Shown piece by piece: positions 16,391 to 26,110 of a stretch of 64,000 nucleotides of DNA (the first letter of the stretch is position 1; each line of letters starts with the position of its first letter). The stretch comes from Clostridiaceae bacterium M8S5 (GTDB taxonomy: Bacteria > Bacillota > Clostridia > Tissierellales > MCWD3). The position numbers and the translations under genes were made by a program. The stretch lies in assembly GCA_029227815.1 (NCBI GenBank), contig CP118523.1, positions 4,154,001 to 4,218,000 on the forward strand, read 5' to 3'. The notes beneath the pieces were generated by a model. That model did no database searches. It worked only from the letters and a program-made list of their open reading frames with translations, and was not told where the DNA came from.

Positions 16391-19234
16391 CTATAGTATG
16401 CTAAGTTTCACTAGTTCTTTTTCTACTTCAAGTAACCACTTTGACTCTAAAGGATTTTTTATTTTATTACAATACTCTTTAGCTTTCTTATAACTTTCTA
16501 GTGAACTCTTAATTTGTTTTTCATGTGCATAAATTAATGATAATAATCCCTGATGCACTGACCTTTTCCATATAGCGCCTGATATCTCAAATATCTCATT
16601 ACCCTTTAGTAAATACTCTTTTGCTTTATTATAATCTTTCATTTCGTAGCAAGTAAGTGCTACATTCGTATAAAATATTGTTAATCCCTTTAAAGCTCTT
16701 AATTTTTTGCATATATCTATAGCTTTGTTATAGTATTTGAGTGCATAATCAAACTCGTATCTATATCTTTTAATATCTCCTATATAATTATATGATGCTG
16801 CTATATTTAGTAAGATTGTAGGATTATCTTCATCTATACCGCTCAATATATCGATGCTTTTCTGTAACATACTCTGAGCATCATCATATTTATACTGCAT
16901 AATATGGTTTAGCCCTTTCAATCTCATGTATATAGCTTTATTGATATCATCACTTATGCAATCTGCTAATAAATCAAGATATTTATTCATTGTATCTATA
17001 TCATGCGTCTGTATGCTATAATATATCAATTGTTTAAAAGATTTTATCTTAAATTTATCTTCGTCTAAGTTTGTTGCCTTTTTAATAACATCTTGTACAT
17101 ATCTTAATCCTTGTTCATAGTTAGCTTCTCTAATATTATACCTACCTAACATATATATATATTCTAACTTGTACTTTTTTATATCTTTTACATATCCCTT
17201 TTCTTCTTCACAACGTTTTATTAAAATCTTAATACTATCTAAAAGCTTATGTATATTGTTGCTTTGAGCATATAAAAGTCTATCCATCTGCATATTTGAT
17301 TCGTATAAATTAGGAAACAATTCATGATTAAAACTAAGTCTCAAGTCAGCATACTCCATAGTGTATTTTAGTGCACTTTCTATGTTATTAGCTTTCTCAA
17401 AATGATATATGATTTTAGGATATATATCTATGTTTTGTTTGTAATTACTAAGTTCAGCCTTTAGTACCTGTGCTATTTTGTTATGCAGTATTATTTTTTT
17501 TGTGTGAGTGAGATTCATATACAAAAATTCTTTGAGTTTTATATGCGTAAAGCAATATACTACATCATTTTTTTGTATATCTTCTTTTATTAATAGTCTT
17601 CGTTGTAATTCATCCGTTACAGTAAGGATATCTATTTCATCCACACTGCTTATCTTACTAATTATATTTAGAGGTATAACTTCAGAAAAGAGAGACATTA
17701 TGTTTAGTAACATCCTGCCATCTTTTGTGACTTGCATTATTCTGCCTTGTAATATATCTTTCATCTTAGCTGTTAAAACATTAACTTCTCCATTATGCCT
17801 CAATGTATTTATTACCTCAATTAAAAAGCATGTATTTCCTTCTGTTTCCGTATAAATATTGTGTATAGTTTGCTTTGATAGCTTGAAGTTTGCTAACCCC
17901 ATTTTTACAAATTCTCCACATTCATACTCATCCAATCTACTGATAGTTATTTCGTTGTAAATATTTAGATCTTTTATATTCATTATGAATGATTGTATAG
18001 ATTCCTTATAATCATCCCTAAGTAAACCTACTATCATTAGATTGTCTTTTATATTGTATAATAATCTTGCTAATAGATTTAAGCTAATATCATCTATCCA
18101 TTGGAAATTTTCTAATACTAGTATTATTTTATTATGAACAGATAATTTTTTAAACATATCTATAATACTATTTTCAATAAAATTATAGTTAATATCTGCT
18201 TTATATGATATATCATCTTTTAGAGCTGGTAATAAGTGCTTAACTATATTTTTATCTAAATAATTAGCGCTATTATCTTTTAATGCTGTTATTTTTTCAA
18301 TTAATGTAGCAAACGGTCTAAGAGGACAATTTTCTTCAATTTTGCTACAGTTTATCTCTATTCTATGTATATTATCTTGCTTTTTATTGGAAAAAAAATA
18401 GTCCTTAAATTTTGTCTTCCCTATGCCTACTTCACCTTTTATAAAAACAGCTCTAGTACGCTTATCTTTTTTTAACATCTTATACTGTAGTTCTAGTTTT
18501 TTTAGTTCATCTTCTCTACCATAAAAAAACTCTGATGCATCTGCTTTTTGCATAGTAGGTCTATTTACGATACTACTATAAATTTCTCTTGTATCGTCAT
18601 CTGGGCAGACTCCTATCTCTAAGTCCAGCTTTCTTTCTAAATCTTTATACAAATGTAGTGCTTTATTAGGTGTGCCATTATCTACATAAATATTCATCAA
18701 AAGTCTGCAAACTCTTTCATCAAATATATCTTCTTCTAAATATTTAGTAGCTTTAATTATCGCATTATCATAGTCTTTTTGATTGTAAAGCTCTTTGATA
18801 TGAGAAAGTAATTTGGCAAGATACATGTCCTTATAATATCTTCTGTTTTTACTTACCCATTCGTTAAATTCTGGAGCATTCTTTACATAAAAACTCTCCA
18901 TGAACTCTCCTTTATAACTATAAAGGATATCTTCTGTCAAGCTTATATTAACAATATTGCTATTTGACAGCTCTACAATATCACCTTTTGTAGTTATCCC
19001 TATATCAATCTTAAACATATTTCTGACTTTATAGAGCGCATTTCTGAGATTCTTTCTAGCCTTTTGCTGTGTCATGTCATTCCACAAGAGGTTTATAACT
19101 TCATCTCTATGAAACTTTTGCTTTACTACAAGGTAATAAAACAAAGCCTCCGCCTTCTTAAGTGAAAAAGTTATGATATCTCCTTTATATTTAATTGTAG
19201 GAACGCCAAACAGTTGCACATGTATTTCTTCCAT
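16391..19234 (-). CDS. Large BTAD/SARP-type regulator with AAA ATPase and TPR repeats
   Basis: Start taken at the ATG 19234, which has AGGA 9 bases upstream; in-frame GTG 19258 and ATG 19252 have no ribosome site. 947 residues. Order: a winged-helix DNA-binding domain (about 1-95), the bacterial transcriptional activator helical domain (about 95-230), an AAA ATPase with P-loop GEVGIGKTK near 280 and a Walker B-like IILVLENF, then about 450 residues of helical TPR repeats (DYALKYYNKAIDIC, DYNKAKEYLLKGNEIF). This is the plan of AfsR/MalT-like regulators that combine signal sensing, ATP use and DNA binding. It is the first gene of the unit with the DUF362 and FAD genes, probably their activator. 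Confidence 0.86.
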   Translation of the reverse strand: MEEIHVQLFGVPTIKYKGDIITFSLKKAEALFYYLVVKQKFHRDEVINLLWNDMTQQKARKNLRNALYKVRNMFKIDIGITTKGDIVELSNSNIVNISLTEDILYSYKGEFMESFYVKNAPEFNEWVSKNRRYYKDMYLAKLLSHIKELYNQKDYDNAIIKATKYLEEDIFDERVCRLLMNIYVDNGTPNKALHLYKDLERKLDLEIGVCPDDDTREIYSSIVNRPTMQKADASEFFYGREDELKKLELQYKMLKKDKRTRAVFIKGEVGIGKTKFKDYFFSNKKQDNIHRIEINCSKIEENCPLRPFATLIEKITALKDNSANYLDKNIVKHLLPALKDDISYKADINYNFIENSIIDMFKKLSVHNKIILVLENFQWIDDISLNLLARLLYNIKDNLMIVGLLRDDYKESIQSFIMNIKDLNIYNEITISRLDEYECGEFVKMGLANFKLSKQTIHNIYTETEGNTCFLIEVINTLRHNGEVNVLTAKMKDILQGRIMQVTKDGRMLLNIMSLFSEVIPLNIISKISSVDEIDILTVTDELQRRLLIKEDIQKNDVVYCFTHIKLKEFLYMNLTHTKKIILHNKIAQVLKAELSNYKQNIDIYPKIIYHFEKANNIESALKYTMEYADLRLSFNHELFPNLYESNMQMDRLLYAQSNNIHKLLDSIKILIKRCEEEKGYVKDIKKYKLEYIYMLGRYNIREANYEQGLRYVQDVIKKATNLDEDKFKIKSFKQLIYYSIQTHDIDTMNKYLDLLADCISDDINKAIYMRLKGLNHIMQYKYDDAQSMLQKSIDILSGIDEDNPTILLNIAASYNYIGDIKRYRYEFDYALKYYNKAIDICKKLRALKGLTIFYTNVALTCYEMKDYNKAKEYLLKGNEIFEISGAIWKRSVHQGLLSLIYAHEKQIKSSLESYKKAKEYCNKIKNPLESKWLLEVEKELVKLSIL

Positions 19235-19311
19235 ACAATCACATCCTAACATACACACTACTTAAAAAGGGCCTTAAAAATCAGCCCCATAGTTTTTTAG
19301 TAATATCTCTT

Positions 19312-20628
19312 TTAAACAGTTAATATCTCTATAGCTTCGCTAAGAGCAACTGTCTTTTGCTCGCCTGTTTCCATGCACTTGATAGAAACCTTTTTATCTT
19401 TGACTTCATCATCACCTATTATTATAACATAAGGGATGTTTAACTTGTTTGCGTAATCAAATTTTTTATTGATTTTCTTGTTTTCACAATAGACTTGAGT
19501 AACTATGTCGTTTTCTCTTAACTGGTTAGATACGTTAATAGCATAGTTCATATCTTTTTCGTCAAATGTTACGATTAATGCTTTAATAAGCACATCATTA
19601 CTATTTTTTATAAGCTCTGCCTGCTGTAATTGATAAAATAACCTAGTTAATCCTATAGCAACTCCAACTCCTGGAAGTTTTGATTTTGTATAGTATCCCG
19701 CTAGATTATCGTATCTACCTCCCGAACACATACTACCAATCTTTGGGTAATCGTCTAAGAAAGTTTCATATACTGTTCCTGTATAGTAATCAAGACCTCT
19801 AGCTATTGTCAAATCAATAGTAAAGCTATCTTCATCTACCCCGAACGCTCTAATATATTTGACAACATCCTCAATTTCTTTTAATCCGTTGTTGAACAAT
19901 TCATTTTGCACTTTCAAAGCTTTTAATTTACCCAATATTTCATTGTTTGTTCCTTTTATCATTATAAAATCTAATAGTTTTTTAACTGTATTGTTTGATA
20001 AGTTCATGTCTAATAGTTCTTTTTCTACCTTCTCCTCGCCTATCTTTTCAAGCTTATCTATTACTCTCATTACTTCTGCTTTATTCTCTATTCCATACTC
20101 TTCATAAATACCATTCAATATCTTTCTGTTATTCAGTTTTATAGTAAATTTACCAAGGTCTAGCTCTTTAAATATCGAATATATAACTGCTGGTATCTCT
20201 GCATCATTAATTAGACTCAGTTTTTCGCTACCTATTATATCTATATCACATTGGTAAAATTCTCTATATCTTCCCTTTTGCGGCTTTTCTCCTCTATATA
20301 CTTTACCTATTTGATATCTTTTAAATGGAAATGATAACTCTGACTGGTGCTTTGCAACATATCTAGCTAATGGTACTGTTAAATCAAATCTTAGTGATAA
20401 ATCATTCTTTCCTTTTTCAAATCTGTATATTTGTTTTTCAGTCTCGCCTCCAGCCTTAGCTAATAGTACTTCTGATTTTTCGATTATAGGTGTGTCTATT
20501 GGTAAAAATCCGAAACTTTCGTAGTTTTTCTTTATAATGTCTAACATGTTATTAAACAATATCTGACCCCTAGGTAGTAACTCCATAAATCCGGGTAAAA
20601 TATCAGGTCTCACAATATTCTTTTTCAT
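19312..20628 (-). CDS. hisS: Histidyl-tRNA synthetase
   Basis: 438 residues, the normal length for the enzyme that charges tRNA-His. Class II motifs are present: RFDLTVPLARYVA and FKRYQIGKVYRGEKPQKGRYREFYQCDID (motif 2 region, residues about 88-130), and the histidine-specific RGLDYYTGTVYE loop followed by GGRYDNL and GVGVAIGLTRL (motif 3). The C-terminal anticodon-binding domain (about 345-438) is complete. GGAGGG precedes the ATG. No T-box motif is visible in the 300 bases upstream. A weak GGGC/GCCC hairpin with a T-run lies at 19264-19290 after the stop codon. Confidence 0.93.
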   Translation of the reverse strand: MKKNIVRPDILPGFMELLPRGQILFNNMLDIIKKNYESFGFLPIDTPIIEKSEVLLAKAGGETEKQIYRFEKGKNDLSLRFDLTVPLARYVAKHQSELSFPFKRYQIGKVYRGEKPQKGRYREFYQCDIDIIGSEKLSLINDAEIPAVIYSIFKELDLGKFTIKLNNRKILNGIYEEYGIENKAEVMRVIDKLEKIGEEKVEKELLDMNLSNNTVKKLLDFIMIKGTNNEILGKLKALKVQNELFNNGLKEIEDVVKYIRAFGVDEDSFTIDLTIARGLDYYTGTVYETFLDDYPKIGSMCSGGRYDNLAGYYTKSKLPGVGVAIGLTRLFYQLQQAELIKNSNDVLIKALIVTFDEKDMNYAINVSNQLRENDIVTQVYCENKKINKKFDYANKLNIPYVIIIGDDEVKDKKVSIKCMETGEQKTVALSEAIEILTV

Positions 20629-20952
20629 AAAATCCCTCCATGAACATATGTAACTCTACAACATATGTATATATCTTAATGATAAGTATAACATATTATA
20701 TGTGTTTTTTTAAACACTTCTTTATTTTTAACCATAACCTAAATTATTCACAGAAAATTAATAACTATATTATATCCTTCTAATTACAATATATCCACAC
20801 TTTTTCACCGTACCACTCAGTACGCTTTTAAAATTGCCGAAATATTGTAATTTAGAAAACTACATCATATTTATCAAAGTTCCATGATAAATTCAGGTTT
20901 AACTTTATGATATTATATATACAATTGATTATAAACTTTAAATTCTTTAGTG
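20629..20952. other. Divergent intergenic region between hisS and the TetR gene
   Basis: It holds a short direct repeat of ACATATGTA upstream of hisS (20644-20671) and a GTGTTT/AAACAC mini-palindrome near 20700, but no convincing riboswitch or gene. Confidence 0.45.
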
Positions 20953-20981
20953 TTGACACTGCGTTAAGAATTTAATATAAT
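20953..20981 (+). promoter_or_regulatory. Consensus vegetative promoter of the TetR-family gene
   Basis: TTGACA at 20953-20958, 17 bases, then TATAAT at 20976-20981: both boxes are perfect. The start site is predicted near 20988. Confidence 0.9.
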
Positions 20982-20989
20982 GAATTTAA

Positions 20990-21002
20990 ACCGACCGTCG
21001 GT
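20990..21002. promoter_or_regulatory. Palindromic operator of the TetR-family gene
   Basis: ACCGAC-C-GTCGGT lies directly at the predicted transcription start, in a GC-rich island within AT-rich DNA. The position suits autorepression by the downstream regulator. Confidence 0.75.
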
Positions 21003-21021
21003 CTAATTTGGAGGTGACTAA

Positions 21022-21645
21022 TTGAGAGTATACAAGAAACATAATGAACGAAAAAATGAAATTTTAGATGCTACTCTAACGCTTTTCATAACTAACGGTT
21101 ATCAAAAAACAACTATAAATGATATATTACACGAGCTCAATATAGCTAAAGGGACTTTTTATCATTATTTCAAATCGAAAGAAGACGTTTTGAATGCTGT
21201 AGTCATGCGTTTTGTTTCAACTAAAGTAGCAAAAGCAGAAAAGATAGCTAGTGATGATACACTCTCTATACACGAAAAAATTCTTAATATTATATTGTCA
21301 CTAAACCCACCATCTGAAGTTAAGAAGCACATGATAGACCAACTACATCAAACAAGCAATGCTTTGATGCATCAAAAAATATTAGTTGAAATAGTTAAAC
21401 ATATTACACCAATTTTGGTTAGCGTTATTGAGCAGGGAATTAAAAAAAAGATGTTTACTACTTTATACCCTACGGAGACCGTCGAATTTTTACTTGTTTC
21501 TGCTACATTTTTTTTCGATAAAGGATTATTTGATTTTAGCGAAAGTAAAAGGCTTAAATTAGTAGATGCTTTCATTAATACTATGGAAACAACTCTAGGT
21601 GCTAACCGTGGTACGTTTTCATATATAAGAGAAGTTTTTGATTAG
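21022..21645 (+). CDS. TetR/AcrR-family repressor
   Basis: 207 residues from a TTG start with TTGGAGGTGA upstream. The N-terminal HTH is typical: ILDATLTLFITNGYQKTTINDI then IAKGTFYHYFKSKEDVL. The C-terminal ligand domain (about 60-207) is helical and unassigned. The gene has a perfect promoter with a palindrome at its start site, so autorepression is likely. The downstream neighbour is on the opposite strand, so no target operon is adjacent; the regulated genes may lie elsewhere. Confidence 0.88.
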   Translation: MRVYKKHNERKNEILDATLTLFITNGYQKTTINDILHELNIAKGTFYHYFKSKEDVLNAVVMRFVSTKVAKAEKIASDDTLSIHEKILNIILSLNPPSEVKKHMIDQLHQTSNALMHQKILVEIVKHITPILVSVIEQGIKKKMFTTLYPTETVEFLLVSATFFFDKGLFDFSESKRLKLVDAFINTMETTLGANRGTFSYIREVFD

Positions 21646-22016
21646 ACTATAAAACTGATAATAATAAAATTTTAGAGTAAATATATAACAAGGGATAAAA
21701 TAGCCCACATCGTTTTTGTTAGTATAAACTACCGTCTTTATCTGAAAAAACATCTTCTAAGTTTTGGTTAAACACTACAAGTTTTAAAGAATCGTAGCTT
21801 TAATAGTATAATTCTATCATCATAATTTAGAAATATACTACTTAAGGATATAAATAAAAGACTATCCTCAAATGAAGAAAACTGGAATATAAACTGGCTG
21901 ATAAAGACATTATAAAGCATCTGTCGGTCAGCTCCAAAGAGTATCTATTTTACATAGATCACTCACTAATAATCCCCAAATTATTTTTGGAAGTCACACC
22001 AACAGATGCAATAAAC
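21646..22016. other. Intergenic region after the TetR gene, no gene seen
   Basis: Both strands are broken by stops. A CTGTCGGTCAG word near 21919 resembles half of the TetR operator, but it is isolated. Confidence 0.4.
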
Positions 22017-22053
22017 TCCAAAACCGTGAAGAAATATCTTCATGGCTTTTGGA
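22017..22053. terminator. Strong hairpin between convergent TetR and CPBP genes
   Basis: Stem TCCAAAA-CCGTGAAGA / TCTTCATGG-C-TTTTGGA with a four-base loop and one bulged base. It lies just before the end of the CPBP gene and can stop transcripts from either side; the T-runs are short. Confidence 0.65.
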
Positions 22054-22068
22054 TATAATTTATTCGTT

Positions 22069-23031
22069 CTATAATACCTTCAATAAATATATTACAAAGC
22101 AAATCGCCAGTGATGCAATAACACTTGTTTTAGCTTTCTTTCTTTGGTTTATATCTAACTTATTAGTATTAACTTCTATTACTGATATTTTCTTTAATCT
22201 TCTAAGTGACAATAGACATATTATTGTACAAGCAATAAACAGTATAAATAAGAAATAATAATTATTCAAAATACTATAAGGTGTATTTGTAATATCTCCA
22301 TACTGTTTAGCCATTACTTCTTTACCATTTATATAAGATACCACTTCGAAAACTGTATTATTTAAAATATGTATTACAACACCTATAATAATTGATCCTG
22401 TATAATAGACCATCACACCGCACAATATGCCAAATAAAAATAGTGTTGTTAATCTATATGGATTGTTGTGACATATTGCAAAAAAGAATGCAGATATCGT
22501 TATTGAGAAAGTAATACTTATACTTTCATTACCCTTCAAAAGCAACCCCCTAAAAAATAATTCCTCTCCTATAGGTATAAGTACTCCTGCTGTTAATACT
22601 AATATTGTCAGAGTTAATAAATTATCAGCTATTGGATAGTTGTTCATTACAAATTTAACTCCAAAATTGCGCAATACAAGATCTTGCATTTGAAGTAGAA
22701 ATAGTGAAATTCCATTAAATGATATAAAAATCACTATACCAAGCATTAACTGTTTTATAGAAATTCTTTTGATCCTAAAAAGACTTTTGTATCCTTCTTT
22801 TTTATGTTTTTTGTAGCAAAAACAAGATAGATAGTTCGTTATCAATTGAGATGACACTATGACTATAAACATCAAACAAACTGCATAATATGTTTGATTG
22901 GTAGGATTTGTAACATTCCCTTTTGTATTCTCAATTATAGTCCATATAACTGTATATATTATCAGTGCTATGCTTATAAATTTGTAGTCTGCTTTTATGG
23001 TACTTTTCTGTAAGTTCATATTTACTCCCAT
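22069..23031 (-). CDS. CPBP-family intramembrane metalloprotease (Abi/CAAX-like)
   Basis: 320 residues with about eight membrane helices. The catalytic motifs are GEELFFRG (E156, E157, R161), FAICHNN (H188) and a later VIHILNNTVFE, as in Rce1-type proteases. An AAGGTG ribosome site precedes the ATG; an in-frame ATG four codons later also has a GGGAG site. Members cleave prenylated or peptide substrates in the membrane and often give self-immunity to bacteriocins. The neighbours (TetR, hut genes) do not suggest a substrate. Confidence 0.83.
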   Translation of the reverse strand: MGVNMNLQKSTIKADYKFISIALIIYTVIWTIIENTKGNVTNPTNQTYYAVCLMFIVIVSSQLITNYLSCFCYKKHKKEGYKSLFRIKRISIKQLMLGIVIFISFNGISLFLLQMQDLVLRNFGVKFVMNNYPIADNLLTLTILVLTAGVLIPIGEELFFRGLLLKGNESISITFSITISAFFFAICHNNPYRLTTLFLFGILCGVMVYYTGSIIIGVVIHILNNTVFEVVSYINGKEVMAKQYGDITNTPYSILNNYYFLFILFIACTIICLLSLRRLKKISVIEVNTNKLDINQRKKAKTSVIASLAICFVIYLLKVL

Positions 23032-23187
23032 TCTTCACCTTTATGTATTTGATTTTGTAAATTTACTATCTAATATATTCTACATTTCTGTATAAATTCC
23101 TTGTATAAGTCTAATGTTTTACTAATTTATGCTATTTTACAAAACCATCCACATCATATCATAACAAACCATATTTTATCAAATTAA

Positions 23188-23228
23188 AAATCCCTAAAAT
23201 CAAGGCACATCCTTAATCTTAGGGATTT
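23188..23228 (-). terminator. Terminator of the hut operon
   Basis: Stem AAATCCCTAA / TTAGGGATTT with an inner AAGG/CCTT, about 20 bp past the fchA stop codon on the minus strand. Confidence 0.8.
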
Positions 23229-23249
23229 ATTGTCTAATCTTTATATAGA

Positions 23250-23873
23250 TTATAGATTTTCATCAACTAACTTGAGTATATCTTTTTCCATTTCTATAGC
23301 ACCTTTTTCAAGTTGTTTTACTTGATTACTTAAATCATCTCTAAATGATTCATCTTTGATTGATGTTAAATTAATCTTTACGTTGTATAGTGCTCCTAGT
23401 ACTGCTGTTCTTGCCATCATTGCTGCAACTGCACTATCGGTAACTGCGTTTTTATTACCTTTCTCTACAGCTAGTTTGATATATTTCATGAATTCAAAGC
23501 TTTTTTTAGCAGTCTCTAATGGCACTAATGCTGCATTTTTCATAGCATCTTGAATCTTATTTTTTCTTATCTCTTTTTCTTCATCTGTTGACTTTGGAAG
23601 CTTGAATGCTGACATTACAACATTGAATGCTTCTGTGTCTTTATCTACTCCATCTGTTAGAGCCTTTCTAGCTTCTTCTCCTGCTGATAGTATTTCTTTC
23701 ATTTCTCCGTCAACAGCTTCATAATTTTTCTTGCCTACTGTTAAGTTAGCAACCATTTCTCCTAGACTAACTGCTATAGCTCCACTAAGTGCTGATATAC
23801 TTCCCCCTCCAGGAGCTGGTGAATCTGAAGCTGTCTCAGCTAAAAAATTCTTTATATTTAAATCTACAAGCAT
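23250..23873 (-). CDS. fchA: Cyclodeaminase/cyclohydrolase family protein (FTCD C-terminal-like)
   Basis: 207 residues with TSDSPAPGGGSISALSGA near the N-terminus, the folate-site motif of formimino-THF cyclodeaminases and methenyl-THF cyclohydrolases. It is all-helical. In the histidine pathway it would convert 5-formimino-THF to methenyl-THF and ammonia, using the product of the neighbouring formiminotransferase. In vertebrates the two activities are fused; here they are separate genes in one operon. It is the last gene, 26 bp after hutI, followed by a terminator. Confidence 0.88.
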   Translation of the reverse strand: MLVDLNIKNFLAETASDSPAPGGGSISALSGAIAVSLGEMVANLTVGKKNYEAVDGEMKEILSAGEEARKALTDGVDKDTEAFNVVMSAFKLPKSTDEEKEIRKNKIQDAMKNAALVPLETAKKSFEFMKYIKLAVEKGNKNAVTDSAVAAMMARTAVLGALYNVKINLTSIKDESFRDDLSNQVKQLEKGAIEMEKDILKLVDENL

Positions 23874-23899
23874 TTTATCAACTCCTTCTAATCTATAAT

Positions 23900-25153
23900 C
23901 TAAGCTTTATCAAATACAAGCATTCCACCTTTTATAACTTTCTCAACTACACTTACGCCTATATGATAAGGTATAAACTTATATGATGGATGCTCTAGAA
24001 TAATTACATCTCCTTTTTTACCTACGTCAATACTACCTATAATATCTGCTTTATCAACTGCTGCTGCCCCGTTTATAGTAAGTGCTGTTATGGCTTCTTC
24101 TACACTCATGTTCATATAAAGCGTTGCTAATGCAAAAATTAACGGTATAGACTCTGTAAAACAACTACCCGGATTTAGATCACTCGCTAACGCTACAGCA
24201 CATCCATTATCTATCATATACCTTCCTCTAGCAAAGTCTTCTTTAAGACTAAATGCTGTAGCTGGTAGTAATGTGGTGATTACTTTAGCCTTTGCCATAG
24301 CTTTGATTCCCTCATCTGAAGCTTGCAGTAGATGATCTGCTGAAATAGCGTTTAACTCTGCTGCTAACTCTGAACCTCCAAGCTGTACGATCTCATCAGC
24401 ATGAAGTTTTAGTTTCATTCCAAGCTTTCTAGCTTCTAAGAGTAGTTTTCTTGACTGTTCTATAGAAAAAACATTCTTCTCGCAAAACACATCACAGAAC
24501 TCAGCAAGTTTTTTTTCTGCTACAACTGGCATAACTTCCTCAATGATGTAATCTATAAATTCATCAGTTCTGCCCTTATAGTTCTTTGGAACAGCATGTG
24601 CCCCTAAAAACGTTGTATATATATCCATTGGATGAATCTTGTTTAATTCCTCCATAACTTCAAGTTGCTTAATCTCTGTATCAAAGTCTAATCCATATCC
24701 ACTCTTTCCTTCTACGCTTGTTACTCCAAATGAAAGCATGGAATCTAATCTCTTCTTCCCTAGCTCTATTAACTCTTGTTTTGTAGCTTTCTTTGTTCCC
24801 TCTACAGAGTTTACTATACCTCCACCTCTGTTCATGATATCCATATAACTTACGCCTTCAATTCTCCATGAAAACTCTTCTGCTCTATATCCACCAAATA
24901 CAAAGTGTGTATGAGAATCTACGAAACCTGGCAATACAGCTTTATTATAAGCATCTATAACTGTGTATTTATTCTCATCATATTCTTTTAATATGTCATC
25001 TGTCTTGCCTACTGCTTTTATTATGCCATCTTCTATAACCACTGCTCCATTTTTTATAATGTGTAAATCTGACATATCTTTTCCCGCTTTTGGCTCATAC
25101 CCATGACATGTAACTAGCTCACTAGCATTTTTAATTAAAATACTACCTTTCAC
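23900..25153 (-). CDS. hutI: Imidazolonepropionase
   Basis: 417 residues from a GTG start with AGAGAGGTG upstream. An amidohydrolase-fold enzyme that opens imidazolone propionate to N-formimino-glutamate. It carries the metal motif DSHTHFVFGG, KLHADEI and the late SDLNPGS. The gene lies 22 bp after the formiminotransferase and 26 bp before the cyclodeaminase, the usual order of a formimino-THF histidine pathway. Confidence 0.94.
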   Translation of the reverse strand: MKGSILIKNASELVTCHGYEPKAGKDMSDLHIIKNGAVVIEDGIIKAVGKTDDILKEYDENKYTVIDAYNKAVLPGFVDSHTHFVFGGYRAEEFSWRIEGVSYMDIMNRGGGIVNSVEGTKKATKQELIELGKKRLDSMLSFGVTSVEGKSGYGLDFDTEIKQLEVMEELNKIHPMDIYTTFLGAHAVPKNYKGRTDEFIDYIIEEVMPVVAEKKLAEFCDVFCEKNVFSIEQSRKLLLEARKLGMKLKLHADEIVQLGGSELAAELNAISADHLLQASDEGIKAMAKAKVITTLLPATAFSLKEDFARGRYMIDNGCAVALASDLNPGSCFTESIPLIFALATLYMNMSVEEAITALTINGAAAVDKADIIGSIDVGKKGDVIILEHPSYKFIPYHIGVSVVEKVIKGGMLVFDKA

Positions 25154-25175
25154 AAAATCACCTCTCTGGTAATAA

Positions 25176-26075
25176 TTATAACTTGGCTTCTAATACTTGA
25201 TCTGTAGAGAAATCTTCTATTCCAAGATAATACTCAGCACAATCTATTAGTGATTGCATAGGCACTAATCCTATCACTTCACTACCTACAACATTTACTC
25301 CGTATCTTCTAGCTTCTACTTTTATAAGCTCAAAAGCACTGTATATTGTAGTCTTTGTGTAATCTGTCAAATTCATTGATACTTGAGTAATTCCTCTTTC
25401 TTTTAGTTCAACTCCCATAGCTTTACAGAACCTTAATCCTCCACCTATATGTCTAACTTTCTTAGCTATCTTTGTTGCGATCTCTAAATCTGAAGTATTT
25501 AAGTTAACGTTATATGCAATCAACGGCATTCTAGCCCCTATTGCTGTTACTCCTGCTGTTGGATGAACGTTTTCCGGACCAAAATCAGGTTTCCACTCTG
25601 GCTGTTGTAATTTTTCTTTCATTCCCTCGTACTGACCTTTTCTAACTTTAGCTAGATTCTCTCTATCTTTAGATGATGCTGATTTTTCATATAAGAAAAT
25701 TGGTAAATTGTATTTCTCTGAAACTTCTTTAGCTACCTCTTTTGAAAGCTCTATTGCTTCATCCATTGTCACGTTTTTGATTGGTATAAATGGCACTACA
25801 TCTGTCGCTCCCATTCTTGGGTGCTGTCCTTCATGTACATTCATATCAATCAATTCTACTGCTTTTCCTATAGCTTCTACTACTGCAGCTTTTAATTCTT
25901 CTGGCTCTCCAACCACTGTTACAACACATCTATTATGGTCCTCATCATTGCTATAGTCAAGTAACTTAACTCCTTTTTTACCTCTAAAAGCATCTACTAT
26001 TTTTTCTATTTTATCTAAATCTCTACCTTCACTAAAGTTAGGCACACATTCTACTATTCTTTTTAAACTAGACAT
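25176..26075 (-). CDS. ftcD: Glutamate formimidoyltransferase
   Basis: 299 residues, matching the stand-alone FTCD N-terminal domain: ECVPNFSEGRD at the start, HPRMGATDVVPFIP and the folate-contact region GVTAIGARMPLIAYNVNL. It moves the formimino group of formiminoglutamate to tetrahydrofolate, releasing glutamate. It lies between hutU and hutI with short gaps and a GGAGGAG ribosome site. Its presence means histidine nitrogen and one carbon enter the folate pool, with no need for hutG-type release of formamide. Confidence 0.94.
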   Translation of the reverse strand: MSSLKRIVECVPNFSEGRDLDKIEKIVDAFRGKKGVKLLDYSNDEDHNRCVVTVVGEPEELKAAVVEAIGKAVELIDMNVHEGQHPRMGATDVVPFIPIKNVTMDEAIELSKEVAKEVSEKYNLPIFLYEKSASSKDRENLAKVRKGQYEGMKEKLQQPEWKPDFGPENVHPTAGVTAIGARMPLIAYNVNLNTSDLEIATKIAKKVRHIGGGLRFCKAMGVELKERGITQVSMNLTDYTKTTIYSAFELIKVEARRYGVNVVGSEVIGLVPMQSLIDCAEYYLGIEDFSTDQVLEAKL

Positions 26076-26110
26076 TTTTTCTCCTCCTCAAAATATGGCT
26101 TATTAAAATA

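Noticed and set aside
20629..20950. T-box riboswitch upstream of hisS
   Set aside because: No TGGNACCGCG-like antiterminator word or terminator could be found in this stretch on the minus strand.
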